Assembly: GCF_027580225.2 (NCBI RefSeq)
Contig: NC_073340.2
Location: 34,057,001-34,121,000 of the forward strand
Direction: 5' to 3'
From: Misgurnus anguillicaudatus
Taxonomy: Eukaryota > Chordata > Actinopteri > Cypriniformes > Cobitidae
DNA length: 64,000 nt
Both the position numbers and the translations under genes were made by a program. Below the pieces are notes generated by a model. That model made no database searches. It was not told the origin of the DNA and worked only from the letters and a program-made list of their open reading frames with translations. Below, piece after piece: positions 37,026 through 49,000 of this stretch; position 1 is the stretch's first letter, and each line of letters opens with the position of its first letter.

Positions 37026-40000
37026 TAAACTCACAGGGCCGTATGTAAGCAGCAGATCTTTAAGACTGAACGTGTCGCACAATACGTCTCCTTTCATCTC
37101 CACTGTGAAATCACCGTACGTCACCGAATCCTCACTGGGCCAGTACTGAAAACACTTGTCCTGTAACAAACACACATCACATCATAAAAGAGATGACAGG
37201 ATTTGTTTTTGATGTGTTTGCTCAGTTGATGTGTTGTGTTGTGCGTTTGTGTCCTGATCTCTCTCCTGTAATTCTGTTAGCATTACGATCGAGTGACACT
37301 TCCATTCCCAAACCATCCTCCAGAAATCATCCACCGTGTGTGCCAGAGGACCCTGCGTGGCGATGAAATAGTCCTTCTGTCTGTACCCCTGCAAAAACAC
37401 ACAAACGTGTTTGAATAGCCGTCTACACAAGAACACACCTTAAAATATATACAATAAGAGTCATCGAATACTTACATCAATGAAAGATGCGTTGATATAA
37501 TCTGTAAATTCCTGACCTCTTTTCATCGACAAGATGACTCTGTTAAAATCATCTAAAACATTTAAAAAGACATTAAATTAAAATACTATTGATATATAAT
37601 ACAAGCCTGGTGCTTTGGACAACACTTCTCAGAATTATGAGTAGACAAAAAGTGAGATTATTAAATAATAATTTTAAAGCTGAATTATCTCAACTATTTT
37701 TAATATTATAGTACATATCATTTATTTATTCAGCAGATGATTTTATCCAAAGTGACTTAGAAATGAGGCGGCGTTTAACATTTTACTTTAAAGGAAAACA
37801 CCACCTTTTCTCAACATCCCACCATGTTCCCACCTCAACTTAGACGAACCAATACATACCCTTTTTAATGTATGCACTCTTAATCTATGTACAGCGCCCC
37901 GTGAATGTGCCAGCATTTAGCCTAGCCCCATTCAAGTTTTATTTTGTGCCACCATACACTGAAAAAAAAATGATTCATTGAATATAATATTTTTTTTTAA
38001 GGTAAGTGGTTGCATCAATCCATTTAAGCTACATTTAAACAAAAAAGATTAGTAAAGTAAAATAAAATATAAAACTTTTGTTTAAATGTAGCTTAAATAA
38101 ATAGATTGCAACCACTCACCTCAAAAAATCTGATTAAATTCAATGAATAATTTTTTTCAGTGTACTTATTCGTGTAACTACTCATGTAACAGTCTTTAAA
38201 TAGAGAAAACATGGAAGTGTTTGATGGCTTATGAATTCATCCGTTTGGATCCTAAGAAATGAATGGGGCTATGCCAAATGCCAACACATTCACGAGGCGC
38301 TGTACAAAGACCAAAAGTGCACGCCGTGAAAAAAACAGATATGCATTAATTCGTCCTAGCTGAGGCAAGAACATAGCAAAACACTGAAAAACAGTGTTTT
38401 TTTTCCTTTAAGAGCCAACAATAAACATAGTACACAAAGTTTACAAGTAAAAATAACAAGAAAAATAAAATAAAGATTTAGATTAGATAAAGATTAATTT
38501 AAGGTAAAAGGTTTAATTTCTGTGCCACTAGTAGCACCAAGTAGACATGCAAATTCAACAAGCATTAAACAGTCCACCTTTTTGCTACATGTATGTAGTC
38601 TCCCAAACTCACAATCCTGACCAGTCAGGCTGCACAAATTGATTTTTAATTTTTTGTTGCTGCTAAAAATGACGTAATGTATTGCCCTAAATTTTTTTTC
38701 ACGAAAATACATTTCAATAAACGGTGTCGTCTTATAGACGGTTTCATCGGACGCACGTGATACACGTCTGGATCCAAACCTTACTTCCGGTTTCTGACTA
38801 GTTGCTTAACTGATCTCTTGAAAACTTCCTCGTCGAAAATACCAAATGTTTTGGTTTCCTAGGTAATCTATGTGTTGTTTTTTGCTTGTTATATAAATAA
38901 ACTACGTTTAAAGTACTTTGTGGTTATTTATTATTAGCGGAGTTTACCGGAAGTTACGTGTGGACCGCGACAGCCGCTTGTTTATGTTGTTACTGCTGAA
39001 ACCGTCTATATTCGAGCTCTAGACGATTGCATGTCAAACATACTGTACACCTGCAAAAATGCTGTAGGTGGCGCCAAATACAAATAAACAAGTGGACTGA
39101 AGCAACCTGATTAACTACATTTATTTACAGTAGGGCAGACTTCTACTTTTAATTAAATATTTATGTTTTTTTTTCACAATGAGATGGACAGATAGGCTAA
39201 ATGTTATTAAATCCAGATGCACTGAAGGCTATGTATGGTACTGTAAAGTATTAAGGAATGTGGGAAACCAAACTGGTCCCCTATGACTTTTAAAGCATTT
39301 TCTTTATAAAAGACAAAAGTTGGTCTTCAAAAAGAATTTTTCCAAAAGGTACACTTTAAAGGGGGGGGGGGGTCCTCTTATAATCAGGGACTATACAGTA
39401 TTTCCCCTTTAAATTAATATTTTTGGATGTGCGCAGATGATCATAAAATCATATGGAATAATCTGAAGGACTCTGTTTTTCTTCATGTTGGCAGGTAGAT
39501 TTCCCGTCCTCATGTTTTCTTTCAGGATACGCATGTTCGTAAGTTTCTGAAAAATCACCAATATAAGCTCGAAGATGATGATGCAGACAATCACAGATTC
39601 AAAAATAATCAGCCAATATATCCACTAATAAATAAAAATACATCGACGTCTCTCACCTTAAACTCCTCCTCCAGGCCCACGCGGTCAAGGGGGGCAAAGG
39701 TGTTGTGAAGTTTTTGCAGGTGACCCTCCAGAGACGACACGTCGAGCTCTGTGTCTCCGTACAGAAAATACTCCAGAAGAGCTTGATAGATGAATGAGTA
39801 CTGTAAGTCTGTTTACACAAAGTAATATAAAATAACACATAATTTGTATAGTGGTCGACCGATATGTTTTTTTATGGCAGATTTAATGTAATTACGGTAA
39901 ATGAGTGAAAAAAAAGTAAAATGGTGAAACTGAATAAACTTATTTAAAATAATTTATGATGCATATTATTTATGAATATATATTAAAAGTCCCCCTGTGG

Positions 40001-43000
40001 TAAAAATCAAGTTTTTATTGTTTTATTGTTTATATGTCTATGTAATCACGATGTATTTTCTTCGATGAGCAAAATGACCTAAGAAAATAATAAGGGTGTC
40101 ACGATTTAGATTTTAAATCGAAACCGATCGAAATTAAGTAACAACATCGAACTTCGAATTAAAAAATGGGATCGTCGATGCTGCCACGCCCCCACGTCAC
40201 ATCCGGTTGGCTTGCCAAGTGGGGGAAAAAAACTCTCAGATATATGAAGAGTTTCGTTGCAAAACGCGATAAATCCGTTTTTTTTAATTGTTCAGAAATC
40301 TCGTTTTTTGGTTGTGCATTCCAATTAATATTAATTCAACTGCAGTTGGTTTGTTTTGATTTAAACCTTCATAACTTAAAAAAATACAGCTAAGTAGCAC
40401 CATAAAACATAATAATAAAATTTTTTTGACAAAAATGTTAAAAAATGGATTTATCTCGTTTTGCAAAGAAACTCTTCATATATATTTTAAACACGGGAAA
40501 TGTATTGCTACAACTCCTTGAAATGCATATCATAAACAGGATTACAACCTAGTGATTTTATTTATTTCAGATTCTAGGAGTCCAATGTGCGTGCAAGAAG
40601 GAATCCTCTCGAAAAGCTCTCTCGCGTAAAGGGAAGCCCACAACCCCCCATGCGAGGAAAAGCACGCAATGTGCATGTAAATGTGAAACTATAATAATAA
40701 TAATAATAATAAATATTAATGGCATAGCATTTTTTGTCTTTCTAAAAAAAGTAAAAACCGAGAATCGAATCGTGTCATTAGAATCGAAAATGTAATCGAA
40801 TCGAGGATTTGGAGAATCGTGACACCCCTAGAAAATAAGTCTAGTTTTTAGACAAAAAATATAAAATTTAAGTGAATTTGTGTTTAAAACAAGCAAAAAT
40901 TCTGGCAATTGGGTGAGAATTTTTTTCTTGAATTAAGTGTTTATGAAAAAATGCACTTATTTCAGGAGTTTTGGATGCACTACTATGCATACACTCCAAA
41001 AAATGAATGTCTTACTTTGTATTTTTGTCTTGTTTTCTTTTTATATGTATATTCTTTGTATATTAAGTCTTGTTTATTGTAATAAATGATGAAAATCAAT
41101 AGTTTTTTTTTGCTTAAAACAAGTCAAAATATCTCCCAGTGCAGTAAGAAAAATAAACTTAAATTAAGTTTACTGAATTAAGTTGAAACTGGAATTAAGT
41201 TAATTTGTCTTACTGCACTGGCATTTTTTGATATTTTTATTAGAAAACAAGACAAAAATACTAAGTAAGACATTCATTTTTGCAGTATATCTCTTCAATG
41301 CAAAAAATGACTTTCTTACTTAATATTTTTGTGTTGTTTTCAGTAAAAATATCTAAAAATTCTTAAATTAAGATATTTTCTTGATAAGCAAAATGACATA
41401 GGAAAATAAGTTTTTTAGACAAAAAAAAAAAAACTTTAAGTAAAATTGGTGCTTAAAAAAGCAAAAAAAATCTGCCAATGAAATAAGAAAAAAAATTCTT
41501 GAAATAAGTTTACTTTTTCATAAACACATTTTTCAATAATTTAAGAAAAAAGTTCTTAGTATATTTGTCTTGTTTTCATAAAAAATAAGTAAGAAAGTCA
41601 TTTTCAGTGTAAACTAGGTAGATACAATGACAAGATACAGGTTGGCAAATAATGCAAAGTTAAATTTTTGCACTTCAAGAGCCTTCTGTAAAACTAAAAA
41701 GAAGTGATATAAAGTAATATTCATTAATAAATATTCATTAAATTCATGTGACCTCAGGGGAGCCAAGCCAGGCATCAGTGGAAAAAAAATAAAACCTGTT
41801 TAATTTGTTTCACTCACGTCTGTCTGAACAAGCTGTGATCTCTGCTCTCGTATTTTTGACACGAAACCAAACACGTCCACCTTCTGTTCAGTGTTTATCA
41901 TGTCAATCATCGCATCAATGACGATAAATGTTCCTGTTCTGCCCACACCAGCACTGACACAGAGAGAGAGATCATATTAATGTTGATCATATCAACGTTA
42001 TCGCATCACACAATCAAAAACACATTTTTTATTCCTGTCTAATCTCAATCTGAACACTAGAGGGCAGAAGTGCTCCTCAAAAGGGCCACATGTCCCCTCA
42101 ATAGGGTCTTTTATAGGAGCTGAAGTGGTGGTTTATGGCTGACATTGCATTTGGTTGTTTAGGGCACAAGTAAAGGGCAAAATGTGAAGAATATGACACA
42201 CAGATTAATAGCAAGACCACAGACGGGCTATTGTTTTAAAGCTACACACGAAACACAGCTATTGACCTACATACATTCATTTTATATTTCTGACCAATCA
42301 GCAGCGAGAAGACCCCATCCTTCACCTAATTCAAATCACATGCTAATCACTCTGAATAATGTATATCATTGTCTGATGAAATCAATTATGCATGCATGAC
42401 AGACACCTTCAGACTGACGCACGGGGGCTGTGGGGTCTCCAAAATAATGAGGCAGAAATTGTGTAAAATTTGTCCTTTGTCTGAAAGCTTAAGTTCAACT
42501 ATGTATAAGTTATTGTTAGTCCGTGCAAAACTGAGAAGTTTCAAAATGTAGATCAGGAAGTTTGTTGTTAAACTGAAAATAAAGCTTTTGTATGCCATCA
42601 AATTTGAATGTAGATACTGATCTGTATTACAATACATTTATTTATTGATGCATTTTAAATCAAATATATTAGGCAGTAGTTTAACTAAGTTTAAGCTTAA
42701 TTTTTTTATCTCAAAGGAAGTGTGAGATGAGTATTTAAAACTTGGTTGCGAATGTTGTGTGGTTACCAGGATGTGAACACAAAGGTGGCGAAGATGACCC
42801 ATGGCAATATATAGCTGTAAACGTGTTGCTATGGCCTTGTTAGATGTTTCTGTGTGGTTGCATGAGTTTACTTATAGATGCAAGTTAAAAAAACCTTCAC
42901 TGTGATATTTTGGTCTCGAGATGTGAGGCAGGCCAAAAAATTCATCAGAACTGAAAAGAAGCTATTAGTGCATGTAAAATGTAATATTTATTTAGGGCTT

Positions 43001-46000
43001 GTGATTTGTTAAAATTAGTATTTGTTATAGATTACGATTACGTGAACAGAATACAGTTGTCAAACCCATATATGTAACCTTAATACTGTTGCATTCCCAT
43101 GCAGTTCGGTTACATGTGTGACAACCACAATCTATAACCGATCTCCCACCCGTACGTTTTTGGGTCTCACGTACGCATTTAAGTAAAAGCAGTGCTGTGT
43201 GAACAGAAATGCACTGGACAGTGCACGAAGGTTAATGCTATAATATATTTCCTTCATAAACGCCACAGAGCATATTACATTACGTATGATATATTGTGTG
43301 TAGCCCAATAAGTGAAATATAGAGTATTGCTCTGCAAAAATATAAAACCTAAAAAGTGGACAATTAATAAGTGTATAATAAAAGGGATAGTTCACCCAAA
43401 AATAAAAATAGCTGTTAAGTTACCTTTTATTTTTCATTAGAACAATAAAAAAGTAGTGCTGGGCAAAGATTAATCGCGATTAATCGCATATTTCTTTTTT
43501 TTTTTGCATAATATACGTGTCTGTGTGTACTGTGTGTAATTATTATGTATATTTAACCACACACACACATGTTTCAGAAATGTTTTATTTATAAATATTT
43601 ATTTTTTAATTTATATAGAATATATAAAAATGTAAATAAATATATATACACATGTAAATGTTTCTTAAATACATACATGAATGTGTGTGTGTGTGTGTGT
43701 ATTTACATATATAATAATAACACACAGAACACACTCATATATTAAGCACAAAAATCACTTTTATTTTGTATGCGATTAATCGCGATTAATCTTTGCCCAG
43801 CACTAAGATATTTTGCAGAAACCCCATTTGTGATTCATATAATAAAAATAAACGGATCTCCCACTTTGAGTGCTCAAAAAGTAGATATATCGTTAAGCAA
43901 ATCAAGTGTTTTTTTTTTCAAGAATTTGAACGTGATTTACAACATTATTAGCGTTAATGTAGATCATCTGCCACAAATGAAGTGCGCTTTATGCTCCCGC
44001 TCTATAGGTGGCGCTGATAGGCTAATTGGCAAACAAACCTCTCAGTGCCACTTATAGAGCAAAGGTTTTATATTTTTGCAAATTTTAATGTGAAATACAG
44101 TATATATTGTTTCTGCACTGCAAAAAAAAATGATTTTCAAGAATAAAAATTCTTAGAATTGTTTCAATAAAAATATCTAAAAATTCTTACATTTTTATGC
44201 TTTTTCTTGATGAGCAAAACGACCCAAGAAAATAAGTTTCGTTTTTAGACCAAAAATATCAAATGTAAGTATTTTTTGTGCATAAAACAAGCAAAAAAAA
44301 AAAAAAAAACTCTGCCAATGGTAAGCAATTTTTTCTTGAATTTTTCGTGAATTTGGTGTTTAAGGGAAATGTTTGAGATTTTTTGCTTACCCCATTGGCA
44401 GATTTTTTTGCTTGTTTTATGCACAAAATCACTTAAAATGTTATATTTTTGGTCTAAAAACTAGACTTATTTTCTTGGGTCGTTTTGCTCATCAAGAAAA
44501 AGCATCTTAATTTAAGAATTTTTAGATATTTTTACTGAAACCAAGACAAAAATACGAATCATTTTTTTCTTGAAAATCATTTTTTGCAGTGTGTGAAATA
44601 AAATTACTTTTTAATGAGATGGATTTTTTTGTCATACCACTTTTCCTACTTAAACCTAAACCTGTTGTTTCAGTTAGCGTAAAACAAATCTGATTGTCCA
44701 AACATTATATTCGTTTCATACCTGCAGTGCACCACGATAGGTCCAACCAATGAGGGGTTCACCTGCTTCACCTTCTTCAGGAACTTGAGCATGCCGATGG
44801 GAGAGAACGGCACGCCGAAGTCTGGCCAGCTGGTGAAGTGTAGCTGCGTGACCAGACGGGGCGTCTTGGATCCGTCGGCGCCTTGCTGCGGTGGACACAG
44901 GACGGATGAGAATCAGGTCACATGGTAGAAACATAATCACATGAACTTGTCATTACCACAGTTATACTTACATACTGCACGCAGAATTTGCGTATCGTGT
45001 AGTCCACCAGTACAGTGAAGTCCTCCACGGCAACGCGGATATTACCGTATGTCCAGCATCCCTGATCGGGCCAATACTGATAACACTTATCCTACAGAGA
45101 GATAAAGAGAGTAAATTTAAACTTTCTCTTTGTTTCTGATACAAAAATGATGTACATAGTACGTTGTAGATCATCAAATACTTTTGCTTCAAATAATGTC
45201 AATCCCTGTCGCAGGCCAGTCAAGGATGTGTTAAAGGGATGTGTTAAACGCCACATCCCTTTTCAAAAAAGTCCACTAAGTGCATGGACGAAGAATTAGA
45301 TGTTGGAGTTTTCAGTTTCCTAATATTTACGTTTTGAATTCTGACTCGCATCATTTCTTCTTGTCCAAAGAAGAGAATTTAAAGTTTTTGCCAAAGCATG
45401 CATGCACTAATGACTAAAACATGACTAATGACTAAAATGACTAAATGATTAAAATGACTAAAAAAGAAATGACTAAAGTGATTTTTTAGGTACTGTTTCG
45501 GAATAGTAACATTTGTAACATGGTACAGTATAAGCACTTGTATTATTGTCCCACCCATGAAAACCGCCTTGGATAAAAGCGTCTGCTAAAGGCCTAAATG
45601 TAAATGTAAAGTGACATTTGTGAAAATAATGCATTTTAATTGCTGATAAGAGCCCGATAAAAAATTTTTTCAACGCACTTAGAGTTTTGCATATGTACTT
45701 TTCACTTATTAATACTCCTTGAATCATCATATAATGTAGTTTTTGTGAAAAAAGTGAAAAAAAAACACGTATATAAAATCACAAGGTCAAATCTGTGCCG
45801 TAGATAACACGTTGATCTTGCAATGTAGCTTTTTCGAGTAGTAAAGGTGACTTACAAGACATCAAGATGCTAATGTGAGATGTTAATACAGCCTGTTTGT
45901 CATTCAGCATTATCCAGCCGAGAGCATGAGGATAAATCTCTCGTAATGAGAGTTTGCCCACTAATTATGTTAAAGCCAAAGCGCTTTATCAGTCATTATT

Positions 46001-49000
46001 AAAATCATTGATTTTGAGTCCTATCCAAAGCTGACTTTAATCTTCTCTCTGTCCTGTGTCTTATTGATTTGTCATTGAGTCTCTAAAGACACTCGCGGAC
46101 GTGATGGAGAGTCGTGTGGGTGCTTTGAGCATGTTACCAGACGAGGAAACGTGCTATGGAGAAATGGAGACACTTGTGAGCCATTACTGCTTATAATAAG
46201 ACATTATCGTAAAATCATATGATTCATTCAAATATGGACCTGAAGGATTGTATTTATATTCAGATGTCTCTATTATGCATTCTGGTTGAAATAGTAAACA
46301 GCCTATTGGAATGCTAACATACTATACCAGTGGTCGGACAATATGTTATCGGTATTGGGCCAAAAAAAAAATTGCCAGTAGATGGTGGACCACAACATAG
46401 TCATTTTCTGATGACTTTATTTATATTTTTATAAATTCCTTATCCGTTTATTGGTGCTAATCATCTTGATGTAAATGCATTTATCGGTAATGATGGGCAA
46501 TTTCGAAACACTGATTCATGAAGCCTCGAAACGTTTACAAATCTTTTGTTTCGGATCAGTGGATCGGCGCGTGTTTTTAAACTGGCCAAGTGATGTGATT
46601 TTAGCAAACGATGCTTCATTACATTATAACTGTTTCGAAACATTTTGAAAACCCTGTGGTTTACCACTAGGGGGAGTTGATCAAAAAGTGAACTCATTTG
46701 AACAGTATCTTATATGATTAGGTGAACTCGGGTCAGTTTTAGCATGCAAGTTCAGAAAACATTCATCCTTCTGACTGATAACACAAACAATTTTACCTGC
46801 TTTATATGTATATACAGATTTAATGACAAACGAGATCTGTCTGCCCTAAATAAAACTAAAAACACAGAATACACTTTTTTAATTATTTAAAGTTAAATAA
46901 TGATTTTTCTTAGAAACACATTTTTAGAAAAACCTTTGCAATTATTTTTGTTAAAAGTGTAAAATGTTTGGACTGAGATATTGGCTGTTTCTCAATTCCA
47001 AAAGCGTAAAGAACGGACTTGCGTTCTCGTGGAGATTGGCGGCCTTGGAAGAACGAACTCAGAAGGTCGTGAGAACACAGAACGCACTTGTGAGAATTGA
47101 AATGTGTGCGATTTTCCTGTTCCTCACCTGACCTCCGCCAATGACTTCTGGGGCGTAAAGCGATTTCAGCGCACAAGTCTGCACTTGATGCGTACTTGAT
47201 ATCAAGAACTTGCGTTCTTGAGAACTGGAATTGAACTTCAATGGTTAATGATGACATAGAGCGAGAATACAAGGACACAAGATCGCTGAAGAACGCATAT
47301 TGAGAAACAATACAGCATTTTTACCAGCAGGTGGCGCCATATTTAGATGTTTTCGAGTGAATCACTTTTTAAAGCAATTGGTTAAATTGACTTAAAGCTT
47401 TAAAAAGCTTAGTTTCTTCCATCACTATTTATTGGTATTTCATTTGCATCTATTTAATTTGCGAAAAAATACGCAAACACGATCTATGACTCTGCTGACG
47501 TTTGTGGTCGATTGAACTGCCAGATTGGTGATGAAGTTTCCGACATACAAGCTCTTTTTCGTCTAAATTTTAGGCGAGGTGCATCTCAAAAAAGTCTTTT
47601 TAGAACTTTTCAAATTAAAGGACAAATTCGGTATTTTACACTTAAAACCCTGTTTTCAGATTGTTTATGATGAAATAGAACGGTTTTGACTGAAATTTGG
47701 ACATTTGGCCGAAGAATTTTCGGGTGTTTGTTGTATTACCCCTCACCTTTACAATGGCTGCATAGGTGCACTGGAACAATCCTTCCTAAAATGCATTAAA
47801 CTTTCATTTACAAAGACGTGAAACTCTTGGAGTGGTCAGGGGTCTTCACTGATATGCTCACACAAAAATCGTTGCAAAAGATGCTTTCCAACAGGTTTTA
47901 TCGTAGTTTTTGTTGTTTGTATTCTTGCAATTGGCAAAGATGGAATATCGCCACCAACTGGGCTGGAGTGTCTATTATTCAAGCTCTCAACGGAAGAATA
48001 TACGGGTGTGAGGCATTTGGAAAATTACGTCCAATAGTGTGCTAAAGCAGCTGTTGGAAGGCATCTTTTGCAGTGATTTTTGTGTGAGCATATCAGTGAA
48101 CACCCCTGACCACTCGCTGAGTTTCACGTCTTTGTAAACCAAAGTTTAATGCATTTTAAGAAGGATTGTTCCCCGGGCACCTATGCAGCCATTGTGGGTG
48201 TGGGGGGGTTATACCACAGAAACCAAAAATTCTCGGGCCAGCATAATATGTCCAAATTTCAGTCAAAACCGTTCTATTTCATCATAAACAATCTGAAAAC
48301 AGGGCTTTAAGTGTAAAATACCGAACTTGTCCTTTAAAAGTTCTCAATTCATCTCAAAATATTGCTGCAAAAGATTCTGGTACTTTTATTTTGAAGGCAA
48401 AAAAGTGATTAGGTGTGTTCGACTTTGTGTTCGCGGCTCAGACTATACGAAGGAGTTTAATTTCAAAATCATTCTCGCGGTACTCTGATGTCATCTCCCT
48501 GTTGGTTCTTGCAGCGCCGTGTAAAGCCGAACACAGCTTTGTGAGTAAAATGTTGTTGTCATTACAGATCTAATTCAGAACCAGCCGCTATAAAAAATAA
48601 TCTGGCTGCCGGCTAGATATTATTGCTGACAGGCCAGTTGCCGACCCCTGTACTATAAAAATTAGTTTATTCTAAATATGTTGCCACTGTTTCATAAAAT
48701 AAAATAATAATAACCTTTACCCATGTAAAATCACTGTAATGGTAGCTTTTTGCATATAAACTGCTTTCATGCATCTTGTTTATAGACAGCCTGCTGTGTA
48801 ACCCTGCTAAAAAAGACCAATAGACACCATCACAGAAATTCTATTGGTTTTATTGGGAATTTTATTGGTTTAATGGAATATGGCCCAACACACATTACAG
48901 TGTAGTGGTTTTATTGGTGAAAGCTAATGGTTCCTATTGGAAACCATTAGAATTTTCTGTAATGGTTTTATTGTTTTTTTTTCAGCAGGGAAGTCATCAC

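Larger units (their letters stand above)
37553..39452 (-). other. ptpre: ptpre intron (1.9 kb), non-GT 5' end
   Basis: Begins AT rather than GT and ends ttttag. Contains a palindromic MITE (37957-38162), a TIR element (38735-39008), a minus-strand SINE-like tail (about 37725-37770) and a 12-G run at 39361-39372. Confidence 0.7.
39801..41817 (-). other. ptpre: ptpre intron (2.0 kb) with nested MITEs
   Basis: Mostly a cluster of palindromic elements (40048-41609), one of which is interrupted by a hAT element at 40091-40830. The intron end next to exon 9 contains two candidate acceptors, aaacag and ttacag, 8 bp apart. Confidence 0.75.
41954..44721 (-). other. ptpre: ptpre intron (2.77 kb)
   Basis: Holds a fold-back element (44116-44591), a 352-bp hAT-like MITE (43454-43805) and a terminal fragment of the TTAA-type family near 43383-43415. 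The remainder (41960-43380) is AT-rich without recognised features. Confidence 0.75.

Noticed and set aside
37182..37436. 84-residue minus-strand frame as a separate gene
   Set aside because: It is ptpre exon 12 plus flanking intron, not an independent gene.
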